The notes under the pieces: generated by a model
Database searches by the model: none
The model's input: only the letters and a program-made list of their open reading frames with translations
What the model was told of the DNA's origin: nothing
Made by a program: the position numbers and the translations under genes
From: Legionella parisiensis
GTDB taxonomy: Bacteria > Pseudomonadota > Gammaproteobacteria > Legionellales > Legionellaceae
Assembly: GCF_001467945.1 (NCBI RefSeq)
Contig: NZ_LNYQ01000006.1
Location: 1 to 64,000, forward strand
Direction: 5' to 3'
Length of the DNA: 64,000 bases
Shown: in pieces, positions 20,612 to 29,499 of the stretch
Position numbering within the stretch: position 1 is the stretch's first letter
Layout of the letters: each line of letters opens with the position of its first letter

Positions 20612-23509
20612 TTAATGAGAGTTTGAAAAACTCGCCTCATCCAAAACTGATTCGCTTTGCTGTCGAGGTATTTCCTGACTTTTATAGGATCTGCTGAGGA
20701 AAAAATCATTCGTCTTCTCCCAGACTGTTGTATCAACTGGCTCCGATAAACCAGGATCATCTCTTGAGGCGCTGCTTGGACGGTATTCACTTGTATCTTG
20801 GATACATGATCCAGGCAGTAAAGCGGTGGATAGGATACCAATGAACACACCAATCAGGCTGAGTGCGGATAAAGTACATGCACTACTAAATCCTATAGCT
20901 GCTCCAGCTGTAAATGCTAAAAGCGGTAAGGTCAATCCTCCTGTTGCAATGGTTGCTACTAAAACGCTACTGATGAGCAGGGTGCTTGCTGCCAACAATA
21001 AGCCAATTGATAGATTGGAGCTTAATAGTTTTTTAGGCCATGAAGTCTCTTTATCTAGAGCCGAGTCGATGTTGAGCTGAGTTCGATAAGAGTTAAATAA
21101 GACAAAAAGTGTTGTTGACAGCATAATAGCCATTGGGATTAATGGAGGAACAGCGACACCTGCTATAGAAAAACTAATAATAAAAGCAAGAAAAGCAATG
21201 GTGCTATAAATGAGTATTCCTTTGTTTTGGGTCATATTTTGTTGTAGGGCGCGATTTAATTTATTGTGTTTAAATATATAATCCAATGAACCATTCAAAG
21301 TAATGTCAGTAAAAAATGCTGATTTATCATTAGAGTCCATTGCGCAACTAACGCCTCCTTTTTCAGAAACTATCCGACAACAAGGCGCATCATTTAAGCC
21401 ATCTCCTACAAACCACACCCCTTTAGGATTACTTCCTTCTGCACTCATTATTTTTCTTAAAAATGCCTCTTTATTTTTTGGTGTTTGCCCTGCATGAATA
21501 TCCTCTTCATTAAAAATAGAGCCCATTTGTTTATTAAAGCCTTGGGCTGATAAAAGGTTATCTCCGGTTAACATAATAATTTTTTTACCTTCCCTTTTTA
21601 ACCGGGTGAGTACCTCAATGGCTCCTTTTCTTACTTCGTGTTTCACATAGATAACCCCTTTATAGATGCCATCTTCTGCTACGCAGACTGCTGAAAAGCC
21701 TCGTTCGATTTTTGATTTATTTAGTTCAGGAGGAATAATCCCTCTGTCTCTTAAGTATTCAACGCTTCCAATTCGGATTACTCTTCCTTGCACTCGCGCT
21801 GAGAGTCCTCGATTTTGGTGGTCTATAGTGCATTCGCTTATTTCATCAAAAAGAAGTTGATTATTGATAGTAGCTTCATAATATTTTTGAATTGCTTTAG
21901 CAAGAGGATGCTCTCTGCCATATGCTTTTTCCAATAAATAGATTCTTTGCCATAATGACCGATTTTTTATAGAAATGTTGGACGATTCAACAACGGAGTT
22001 TCCTGTCGTTAATGTTCCTGTTTTATCAAAAACTACAGTATGTATTTCATCAGATTGTGGTGTAATTAAACTGTCATCACGCAATTGGATTCCTTTATTA
22101 TTACGATGATGGATGCTGATGAGCTGCGGTAATTGATGAGCAATCGCAATAGTACAAGGACAGACAGAGAACAAAATGCCAATGATGTTTTGTATTACTA
22201 GAGGAATAGTCGCTATTCCTAATCCGATTGGAGTAAAAATAGCCGCCAAAAGACCAATGATAACAAGCCCTGTATAAAGATAAGCAAATTTGGGAGTTTC
22301 ATTTTTTGGGGGGGGCGGCGATTCTTTAGCCCGGTTTGAGCTAAAGAGCAGGGTATTAACAGTACTGTTATAGGAGTTTTTCTCAGCGTACACAGTAACC
22401 TTTTCTCCAAGGTTAATAGCACCTGAAGGAATATGCTGCCATAGTCGTTTTGTTTGATGCGGTTCGCCAGTCAGCAGCGATGCATCAATTACTGTGTTGC
22501 CTTGAATTAAAATACAATCCACTGGAAAACACTCACCAGCGTTAACTTCGATGAGCATTCCTTTTCTTAGAAGATTTCTTCTTTCTTCTCTTGTTTCTTT
22601 ATTTTTTAATAATTTTTGAATAAATAGGCAGTCCTGTTCTTCTGTATTTAGTTGTGAAGAAGTTTCTAAGTGGTGGGGAACCTTAGATGAGAGCGCGTGG
22701 TTAATTTTTTCTGATAAGGGCTCGAGTTCAAGTTGAGTGAGCGGATAACAACGGTACGACTCTGCCATTTGAGGAAATAATGTTTTAATTCCTTTCAATT
22801 GAATTTTTTTTGATTTTTCAACAACAAGACGTTTAATCTCGTCCATACTATTGATGCAAGCAATCAACATTGCTGGCATCATAAAGTTCATAAAAATCAT
22901 AGAAAAACTGCTTGCCAAAGGCATGCTTATGGCATGAAAAAGTGTGTGAGCCATAGATAAAAACCAGCCTAGGCTAATTGTTGTTGCCATATTGGCAAAA
23001 TTTTTAGTACGTAAGTTATGCCAAAAAGCAACTAAGTACTCTCGAGCGGTAAATGCAGTTGAAAAAAAAGTAAGAGCGGTCAAACCAATAGTTAGAATTA
23101 TTGATGGAGGAAATATAAGTGTTGAAGCAAGTACGACGCCCATGCACAGTAGGTTGATAAGGATATTAATCCAATTCTTTTTGACGTTTGGTTTATTCCC
23201 TTCCTCTTGTTGTTCATCAATGATGTCAAAATAAACATCTTTCTTAATCTTTTCAAAGATAACAGAATCAAAATCTGCTATACGAATAAAATTATTTTCC
23301 TCACTTTCAATGGAAATAGTGAATCGATGAATCCCTAAACCAGCAGGTTCCGCATCTATGATAAGTCGTGCATCTGTAGGAAGAATCTTTTTTTCAATAC
23401 AATCATTGATGCACGTATGAAGAAGGCTTTGTATTGAATTACCACAACCATCAAAGCACATGATGCCAGAGACTAAGAACGATTTTTGAAAGATAATAGT
23501 TTTTGACAT
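20612..23509 (-). CDS. Divergent heavy-metal-type (P1B) P-type ATPase with extra C-terminal membrane tail
   Basis: The 965 residues carry every catalytic P-type motif: TGEP (347-350), phosphorylation site DKTGT (495-499), HP (534-535), LTGD and GDGLNDAP (702-709). The intramembrane metal motif is SVCPC (450-452 CPC), as in Cu/Zn/Cd pumps. The N-terminal part has only a CFDGCGNS loop, not a clear CxxC domain. The usual last helices (QNMTQNKG ... LFNSYRT) are followed by about 150 residues with two or three more hydrophobic stretches and a polar tail. The metal is not assignable. I chose ATG 23509; TTG 23536 is possible. The gene stands between a glycosyltransferase and icmX. Confidence 0.85.
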   Translation of the reverse strand: MSKTIIFQKSFLVSGIMCFDGCGNSIQSLLHTCINDCIEKKILPTDARLIIDAEPAGLGIHRFTISIESEENNFIRIADFDSVIFEKIKKDVYFDIIDEQQEEGNKPNVKKNWINILINLLCMGVVLASTLIFPPSIILTIGLTALTFFSTAFTAREYLVAFWHNLRTKNFANMATTISLGWFLSMAHTLFHAISMPLASSFSMIFMNFMMPAMLIACINSMDEIKRLVVEKSKKIQLKGIKTLFPQMAESYRCYPLTQLELEPLSEKINHALSSKVPHHLETSSQLNTEEQDCLFIQKLLKNKETREERRNLLRKGMLIEVNAGECFPVDCILIQGNTVIDASLLTGEPHQTKRLWQHIPSGAINLGEKVTVYAEKNSYNSTVNTLLFSSNRAKESPPPPKNETPKFAYLYTGLVIIGLLAAIFTPIGLGIATIPLVIQNIIGILFSVCPCTIAIAHQLPQLISIHHRNNKGIQLRDDSLITPQSDEIHTVVFDKTGTLTTGNSVVESSNISIKNRSLWQRIYLLEKAYGREHPLAKAIQKYYEATINNQLLFDEISECTIDHQNRGLSARVQGRVIRIGSVEYLRDRGIIPPELNKSKIERGFSAVCVAEDGIYKGVIYVKHEVRKGAIEVLTRLKREGKKIIMLTGDNLLSAQGFNKQMGSIFNEEDIHAGQTPKNKEAFLRKIMSAEGSNPKGVWFVGDGLNDAPCCRIVSEKGGVSCAMDSNDKSAFFTDITLNGSLDYIFKHNKLNRALQQNMTQNKGILIYSTIAFLAFIISFSIAGVAVPPLIPMAIMLSTTLFVLFNSYRTQLNIDSALDKETSWPKKLLSSNLSIGLLLAASTLLISSVLVATIATGGLTLPLLAFTAGAAIGFSSACTLSALSLIGVFIGILSTALLPGSCIQDTSEYRPSSASRDDPGLSEPVDTTVWEKTNDFFLSRSYKSQEIPRQQSESVLDEASFSNSH

Positions 23510-23760
23510 AGGAAAATGAGCAAGCAAATGCGTCAATTTAAATTACTTTGACCCAAATGTCATCAATATTTAGCTGTTATTTTAACTAAATTACCTAAGA
23601 CGCTCTATCCGTTATCAGTCGGTCTTTTATGCATGAATCATAAACCCTGTTTTTAAAATTTGTTAGGATTGTGTTATAAAACTGTAGTTTGGTTTAAGGT
23701 GCACCCTGATAGAACCTATTAACGATGAAGTAATGTATTTAAAACCTTAATTTTATAGAG

Positions 23761-23785
23761 GGGGTGAAAGTGTTTCTTTCACCCC
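23761..23785 (-). terminator. Strong hairpin after icmX
   Basis: On the plus strand GGGGTGAAAG (23761-23770), a 5-nt loop, and CTTTCACCCC (23776-23785): a perfect 10-bp stem, 18 nt past the icmX stop. On the minus strand it is followed by CTCTATAAAATT, without a long T-run, so the terminator is probable rather than textbook. Confidence 0.65.
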
Positions 23786-23803
23786 GTATCTTACCAAAGG
23801 CTA

Positions 23804-25273
23804 TTACTGCTGTGGTTGTGCACCGGGGGATAGATCATCTGCATTAGGGGCGCTTGTACGGACACTTTGTAATAACAAGAGGCTATTCGTCATGAGAAGA
23901 CGTTCATGGACTTGACGATCTAAATACAGTTGGTAATTAATCTCGGCAAGCAATATAGCAATTTCCTTTTCTACAGTGGCGGGCGGTGCATTATTAAGGC
24001 TGTTAATCCATGGGGTGTTCCCAGGCTGGCCAGTACCCCCTGTGCCGCTAGACGCAGCGGCAGTAGCACTTGTACCGCCAGAACTCGTAGTATTATACAA
24101 TCTCCAGGTTGCCATATTAAATTCCGTTAAGGCCTGACTTGTTGGCCCCGAAGAAGCGCTCCCCCCAGTCTGTCCTGCCGATGCATTAGGATCAGTCTGG
24201 GGCATTCTTTTTGACATGATAAAATAAAGGTTGCTGATTCCTACAGAGTTCTGCGCTGCATAGGTACGTAAGCTTGCAAGATATTTAGCAAGAGTTTGCT
24301 GCGCTTGCATTTGTTTCGTTGAAGGTGTGCCGGACGATTGATTGCTACCAAGGGTTTGCTTAAACCAATAATCATAATCGTTCCATTGCGGTAACCTTAT
24401 AGGAAGTACACTACCACTCACGTAGCGAATGAAATTCGCTGCAAGTTGTTCTTGATTTTGTGCGTTTAGTCCATTTTTTGCTACGCCTTGTTGTTGCTGA
24501 TTAGTTCCAAGGTCTTGCGTTGAATACATTAAGGGACCAGTTAATGCGTTGCTATTAAGATGATTTAAAAATTGTTCCAGGTATTTAGGGTCAAAAAAAG
24601 TGGTCGCAGTGGGAATTTCCCCAACAACATTCAAGGGTATCAAGGTATTATAAATCAAGGAGCAATTAGAAACGAAGGTTGGTGTACTATTCGTTGGATC
24701 CATGCAGTACGTATAATCAGGGGTTCCTAAAATATTTAATACCGCTTGGCTTACAGGGTCCTGTTGAAAAGTTTGTTGGTCTATCAACGGAGTCACACTC
24801 ACCCCGGTAGATGAGGTTGAAGCGTAATTGGGAAAAGCAAGATTAGCCAGGGGATTAACGACTGTTGCACTGGGATTATATGGTGATGTATTCGCACTAT
24901 CAGTCGGCAGGAACTGAGCAAAAGGATTCCCGGTATTTGTTGATTGTTGACCCTGACCACTAAAAGTATTCACTGGAATCGAGCCTAATAAAGTATAAAA
25001 CTGATAAGCTTGTGCTAGTTGAGATGTTGTTAAATTAATAAGTTTATAACTTACGGTAAAGTCTTGATTATCTTCTGTTGGTGCTTTCTGTACTTGAAAG
25101 CCTAAGTATTGGCCAAAATTTTGAAAGTACTGTAATAGCTTTTTCGTATTTTCTGACTGTTGGTTTTGATAATATTGACTTTGATCAGTAGATGTTGTTG
25201 AATCCTGTGCTGTAGCAGAAAACGCAGCAAAATAAAGCACATTCAGCAACATAAGTTTAGACGCTAATTTCAT
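23804..25273 (-). CDS. icmX: Dot/Icm type IVB secretion protein IcmX
   Basis: IcmX is a periplasmic and partly secreted Dot/Icm component needed for intracellular growth in L. pneumophila. The 489 residues begin with a signal peptide (MKLASKLMLLNVLYFAAFSA). The mature part is rich in Gln, Ser, Thr and Asn, with a Gly/Ser/Thr-rich low-complexity stretch near residues 365-420 and a helical end. The length is slightly above the roughly 466 residues I remember for L. pneumophila. Its ATG directly follows the icmW stop, and the icmV-dotA pair lies divergently beyond, the fixed region I order. Annotation rests on synteny as well as similarity. Confidence 0.93.
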   Translation of the reverse strand: MKLASKLMLLNVLYFAAFSATAQDSTTSTDQSQYYQNQQSENTKKLLQYFQNFGQYLGFQVQKAPTEDNQDFTVSYKLINLTTSQLAQAYQFYTLLGSIPVNTFSGQGQQSTNTGNPFAQFLPTDSANTSPYNPSATVVNPLANLAFPNYASTSSTGVSVTPLIDQQTFQQDPVSQAVLNILGTPDYTYCMDPTNSTPTFVSNCSLIYNTLIPLNVVGEIPTATTFFDPKYLEQFLNHLNSNALTGPLMYSTQDLGTNQQQQGVAKNGLNAQNQEQLAANFIRYVSGSVLPIRLPQWNDYDYWFKQTLGSNQSSGTPSTKQMQAQQTLAKYLASLRTYAAQNSVGISNLYFIMSKRMPQTDPNASAGQTGGSASSGPTSQALTEFNMATWRLYNTTSSGGTSATAAASSGTGGTGQPGNTPWINSLNNAPPATVEKEIAILLAEINYQLYLDRQVHERLLMTNSLLLLQSVRTSAPNADDLSPGAQPQQ

Positions 25274-25729
25274 TTATTCTTCCCCTTCAAGTGCACGTAA
25301 AACAAGTTTTAGACGATACTGGCAAAAAACTCGTGACAACAATCTTAAACGTTCAAATACAATGTTTCGTTTTAGAAAAACTCCTGCAGGATCATGGCTT
25401 CCAGTGCTTGTTTCCTCGGCATGGATTAAAACTCGTGAGGCACTGCCTGGGTGAACTGTATCGATTGCTTGCAGCAATCGAAGTCCTCGGCCAGATTTAA
25501 TATTTCCTACAATGCGGATAAACTTTTCTTCCTCAGCTAAAAGGCTCATGTCTATTTTTTCTATGTCATCAAGTTCTTTACCTAACTGCTCCATGGCTTG
25601 CTCAAACTCAGGATTTCCATCCAGAGTCCAATCTTCTACACTTTCCATAAAAGTAATTACTCTATAGATCATAGGATCAATATATTCAAACCAGTATTGG
25701 GCGGATGCTTCATGGCTTAGATCAGGCAT
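25274..25729 (-). CDS. icmW: Dot/Icm secretion chaperone IcmW
   Basis: A small acidic cytoplasmic protein of 151 residues, the exact length of IcmW. With IcmS it forms the adaptor that presents effectors to the coupling complex DotL/DotM/DotN. The sequence begins MPDLSHEASAQYWFEYIDPM, includes VEDWTLDGNPEFEQAMEQLG and ends RALEGEE, closely matching the conserved IcmW. It is divergent from icmV; the 95-nt spacer holds promoters for both sides. It is co-transcribed with icmX. Confidence 0.97.
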   Translation of the reverse strand: MPDLSHEASAQYWFEYIDPMIYRVITFMESVEDWTLDGNPEFEQAMEQLGKELDDIEKIDMSLLAEEEKFIRIVGNIKSGRGLRLLQAIDTVHPGSASRVLIHAEETSTGSHDPAGVFLKRNIVFERLRLLSRVFCQYRLKLVLRALEGEE

Positions 25730-25731
25730 AT

Positions 25732-25747
25732 TTTACTCTTTCTTTAC
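25732..25747 (-). promoter_or_regulatory. CpxR-like direct repeat upstream of icmW
   Basis: On the minus strand GTAAA-N6-GTAAA lies just upstream of the icmW start (plus strand TTTAC 25732-25736 and 25743-25747). E. coli CpxR boxes are GTAAA repeats with similar spacing, and CpxR is known to regulate icmV and icmW in L. pneumophila. The site is very close to the start codon, so it could also be only an A-rich ribosome region. Confidence 0.35.
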
Positions 25748-25824
25748 TGTATTTCAGCGGATGGACGAAATCATTACTTACTACTATAGTATATTATGAA
25801 AGATAAAAGAAAGAAGTAAAAAAT

Positions 25825-26274
25825 ATGAAAAAGCAGTCGCGAATAGTTAGATTAGTTTCGAGAATTATTAATGTTCGTAGGTGGTTTGATTGGGAACGGA
25901 TGAAAGCATTTACTATGTATTTAGGAAATGGTTTTAAACGGTTATTTGTACCCAAGAAAAAAGTTGAAGGTGAATCATTCAACGAAGCAGTTCAGTTATT
26001 AAATCTTAGCGACGAAAGTATACTTATAAAACAAAAGTCTTTATTTCGATTGAGTATTATTATGGTGTTAGCTGCTCTTTTGATTTTGGGATATGCCGGA
26101 TATCAGCTTTTTTTTGGTTCAATAAAAGCGTTTCTTGTGAGCCTGATTGTCACGCTGATTGCGCTGGTTTTAGCCTTCCGCTACCACTTTTGGTACTATC
26201 AAATAAAAAATCGTAAGCTCGGGTGTACCTTTAATGAATGGTATAGGCAGGGGTTGTTTGGAGAAAAGAAATGA
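25825..26274 (+). CDS. icmV: Dot/Icm inner-membrane protein IcmV
   Basis: The 149 residues have a basic cytoplasmic start (KKQSRIVRLVSRIINVRRWF), a central region (KKKVEGESFNEAVQLLNLSD) and two hydrophobic helices at about 74-95 and 98-120. The tail is aromatic and basic, ending RQGLFGEKK. This matches IcmV, an inner-membrane part of the Dot/Icm machine needed for effector translocation in L. pneumophila. It overlaps dotA by 4 nt (ATGA), the usual coupling. Confidence 0.95.
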   Translation: MKKQSRIVRLVSRIINVRRWFDWERMKAFTMYLGNGFKRLFVPKKKVEGESFNEAVQLLNLSDESILIKQKSLFRLSIIMVLAALLILGYAGYQLFFGSIKAFLVSLIVTLIALVLAFRYHFWYYQIKNRKLGCTFNEWYRQGLFGEKK

Positions 26275-29200
26275 ATAAGTTGATAGTAACTCTACTTCTC
26301 CTTGTGTGTCCTGGTTTAGTTTTAGCAGATAATTCCAGTTCTTTAAGTTTTGCTCCTCCTGCTAGTGATTATTCTGTAGTATTTCTTGGCAATTTATTCG
26401 GGGTTGTAGATGGTGTTTTAAGTGGTACAGGCAGCCAAATTATGGGCAGTATGTTTGCCGTATTTAATGCTGCAGTTTTGGCGCTGGGGGGTATTATTAT
26501 CATGTATACCCTCTTGGTATCTACTATGAATACTGCCCACGAAGGGCAAATGCTTGGACAAAAGTGGTCCTCTATTTGGATTCCAATTCGATCTACAGTA
26601 GGTTTGGCTTTATTGATTCCCAAGGCCTCTGGCTATTGCCTGATGCAAATTTTTGTCATGTGGGTTGTTGTTCAAGGGGTTGGGGCAGCAGATAAGGTAT
26701 GGGATGCCGCGTTAAGTTATTTGAACCGTGGCGGGGTCATCATTCAAGCACAACAGATAAATCCAGCCCAAGCACTTATAACTGGCGATGATAAATCGGG
26801 AATAGGAGGTATTACAAAGGGTGCGATAAATATACTTTCTGGCCAAGTATGTATGTTGGGCTTACAGACACAATTGACCAATCTTCGTCAAAGTCTTCTT
26901 GATGCTCAGCAAAAAGAATCAGGAGATTGTTATAAAGCCTCTAAAGCTGGGGATACCAGCTCTGCAATAGCTAAGTTTTGCCAAAACACGGTTCCTGATT
27001 TTATTAGTACTGTAAACACAATTTCTGTTCAGAGTAAAGCTCCGGGGAACAGTGAGTGGACTGTTGAGATGCCTCATTTTGAGGATTCATCTTCACCTTA
27101 TTATTTTTTGAACGGGATATGTGGTTCTATTCATTGGAAGAGCATTACCAGTTCACAGGGATCAGCTTTTACGGATTCATCGGGAAAAAGTCTGATACCT
27201 ACGGATCCTACCGCGGGAAATAATGTTACACTCGGAAATAATACGCTAACTCCCGCAGAGATTGCTGCAACCCAGATGTCGCGAGCGATTGCCATCCAGC
27301 AAATGTATATGGATTTGTCTACAGTAGCTCGGACTATAGTGGGAAATGATCCACAAATGTCAACAACGAGTAATCCCTCTACAAAACCTTATACTCCTGT
27401 TGCGACACAACAATTCGGTGTGCCTTATAAACAAGATGGAACGATTTGTAGTGTTTATAATAAATCTATTGCTGATAGTAAAAATAATGAGGGAAGTTTA
27501 TGTATGACTTGGGGGCCTGTGCCGGGCTCTGCAGTTGGGGGGACGTTGTTTAACGGTAACGAGTTAACGAATGCAATTAATGATTATAACGGCATTATGA
27601 TGCCAACAGTTAATCTGGCGCGTCTAATCAAGAATTCTAAAGATGCGGAGAAAACCACTGACTTTATCAATAAAGCTAAGACTCAGGGATGGATTATGGC
27701 TGGTGCTTACTTCTTTAACTTGGTAGCGATTCAGGGCTCGTCTGGCACAATTGAAAATGCAAGCCAAACGGATTCGGACACCGGATTGGATAAAAGTAAG
27801 TTTGATCCTGCTGCAATAACTAGTCCATTTGTCCCTAGCAGTGATGGTAAAACTATGACCTGCGATAAAGGGAATATGACCGATCAAAATAAGGACTTTA
27901 CCCAATTATGTAAATGGTTTGGGCAAGATAATACCCAAGTACAGCAAATACAGGCATTAATTACATCAGATACTAAGAACCCACCGAAGCAGGCGCAAGA
28001 GATAAAGGTGCAAAGCGATGCAGCTTCATCTACAGTGTGGGGTTTTCTTAACAATTCACTCATGATATCAACCCCCGGCCAACCAGGAATTAAGCCACTG
28101 ACTTTTGCTAACTCAATTAATTTTAGTGTGAGTACCTCGTTATATCGATTAGAAAGACAAAACTTCTCCTGCGGCGAGGTCAAACCTTTCTTCTCTATTT
28201 GTCTGGGACAAATACTCGGAAACATATTTTATAATATTATCTTAGTGACCATATATAACCTGTTTCTTGATATATTTGGCCAGATTATCAATAGTGTGGT
28301 TTTAGCATTCCTGATGATTCCTTTGCAAGGAATGGCGACAATCTTTCAACAGGGTCTGCAAATTATCGCGCAGCCTGGGGTAAATCCTGTGGTTGCTTTG
28401 GCCAATATGGGTAATGAGTACATCAATTTTGCCGGTAACTTATGGATGCTCTTGTTGAATATGGCAGTATCGAGCGCATTAATCCCCGTATTTGGTATCT
28501 TCATTTTTGCCATGATGTCTTTGGCTATGCCGCTGGTGATAGCATGGGTAGGAGTCATGGTGAGCGTAGGTTTTACCACAGCCTATTACATTCCAATCTT
28601 ACCCTATATGATTTTCACCTTTGGCGCATTGGGTTGGTTAATTTCGGTAATTGAGGCAATGGTCGCTGCGCCTATTGTTGCCTTGGGTGTAACCCATCCG
28701 GAAGGGCATGAGGCTTTTGGTAAAGGTGAAGCTGCGATCATGATCTTGGTGAATGTATTCCTTAGACCTTCCATGATGATTATTGGCTATATTACTGCCA
28801 TAGCATTATCCTATGTGGGGGTGTGGGTTTTAAATGCTGGATATGATCAGGCTATAGCATTTATCCAACAGGAAAATCAAGATAGCGCTAAACTCGCGGG
28901 TGGAGTTTGGGCATATGGAGGTTCGGATTCACCTTCTGGTACTGGCGGATATACGGATTGGGCGGGAATATATGCATTCTTCTTCTCAATATTAACTTAT
29001 ACCACTTTGTATTTAGTAATCATACAAAAATCATTTACATTGATTTCTTATTTACCGGACAAAGTCTTGCGATGGATAGGTGGTACTCCTGAAAGCATAG
29101 GCCAAGAAACGGCGCAATGGGGTGAGGAAGTAAAAGGTAAAACTCAAGAAGCTGGCAAGGAAACCCAGACTGCGCAAGGCCAAATTGATAAGACTCTTGG

Positions 29201-29381
29201 CGGATATGGTGCTAAAGGTGTTGGCATGATTAAAGGTGCTTTGGGCAAAGGTGGTGGCGGTGGTGAGGTTTCTGCTCAAGGTAATGCTACGCCAAGCAGT
29301 GATAAGGAGGATGATAAGGGTAAATCCGGCGGTAAGGGTAAGAAAAAAGGTGGGGGAAATCTAGGTTCTGTAGGGAAGTAA
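26271..29381 (+). CDS. dotA: Dot/Icm polytopic inner-membrane protein DotA
   Basis: DotA is a polytopic inner-membrane protein, essential for secretion, which is itself released by the machine in L. pneumophila. The 1,036 residues begin with a cleavable signal peptide (about 1-19). Membrane segments follow near 60-85 and 110-135, then a large periplasmic domain (about 140-640), and a cluster of membrane segments between about 650 and 940. The tail (about 945-1036) is rich in Gly, Lys and Gln. The ordered pattern and position after icmV identify it. The long periplasmic loop looks fast-evolving. A good terminator follows. Confidence 0.97.
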   Translation: MNKLIVTLLLLVCPGLVLADNSSSLSFAPPASDYSVVFLGNLFGVVDGVLSGTGSQIMGSMFAVFNAAVLALGGIIIMYTLLVSTMNTAHEGQMLGQKWSSIWIPIRSTVGLALLIPKASGYCLMQIFVMWVVVQGVGAADKVWDAALSYLNRGGVIIQAQQINPAQALITGDDKSGIGGITKGAINILSGQVCMLGLQTQLTNLRQSLLDAQQKESGDCYKASKAGDTSSAIAKFCQNTVPDFISTVNTISVQSKAPGNSEWTVEMPHFEDSSSPYYFLNGICGSIHWKSITSSQGSAFTDSSGKSLIPTDPTAGNNVTLGNNTLTPAEIAATQMSRAIAIQQMYMDLSTVARTIVGNDPQMSTTSNPSTKPYTPVATQQFGVPYKQDGTICSVYNKSIADSKNNEGSLCMTWGPVPGSAVGGTLFNGNELTNAINDYNGIMMPTVNLARLIKNSKDAEKTTDFINKAKTQGWIMAGAYFFNLVAIQGSSGTIENASQTDSDTGLDKSKFDPAAITSPFVPSSDGKTMTCDKGNMTDQNKDFTQLCKWFGQDNTQVQQIQALITSDTKNPPKQAQEIKVQSDAASSTVWGFLNNSLMISTPGQPGIKPLTFANSINFSVSTSLYRLERQNFSCGEVKPFFSICLGQILGNIFYNIILVTIYNLFLDIFGQIINSVVLAFLMIPLQGMATIFQQGLQIIAQPGVNPVVALANMGNEYINFAGNLWMLLLNMAVSSALIPVFGIFIFAMMSLAMPLVIAWVGVMVSVGFTTAYYIPILPYMIFTFGALGWLISVIEAMVAAPIVALGVTHPEGHEAFGKGEAAIMILVNVFLRPSMMIIGYITAIALSYVGVWVLNAGYDQAIAFIQQENQDSAKLAGGVWAYGGSDSPSGTGGYTDWAGIYAFFFSILTYTTLYLVIIQKSFTLISYLPDKVLRWIGGTPESIGQETAQWGEEVKGKTQEAGKETQTAQGQIDKTLGGYGAKGVGMIKGALGKGGGGGEVSAQGNATPSSDKEDDKGKSGGKGKKKGGGNLGSVGK

Positions 29382-29391
29382 TCTATGAAGA

Positions 29392-29434
29392 GAGCATCAT
29401 TGTCTGCAAAGTATTTTGATGCTCAATTTTTTTT
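29392..29434 (+). terminator. Terminator of icmV-dotA
   Basis: GAGCATCA (29392-29399) pairs with TGATGCTC (29417-29424) across a 17-nt loop, followed by AA and eight T residues. It lies 10 nt after the dotA stop. Confidence 0.8.
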
Positions 29435-29499
29435 ATAGGAAAATTATACTAAATTGTTGTATAATTGTATTTAAATTAAACACTTAATCGATTCATAAT

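Noticed and set aside
29470-29499. CTTAAT upstream of the ankyrin gene as a PmrA half-site
   Set aside because: Only one half-site is present and the AT content makes this common by chance.
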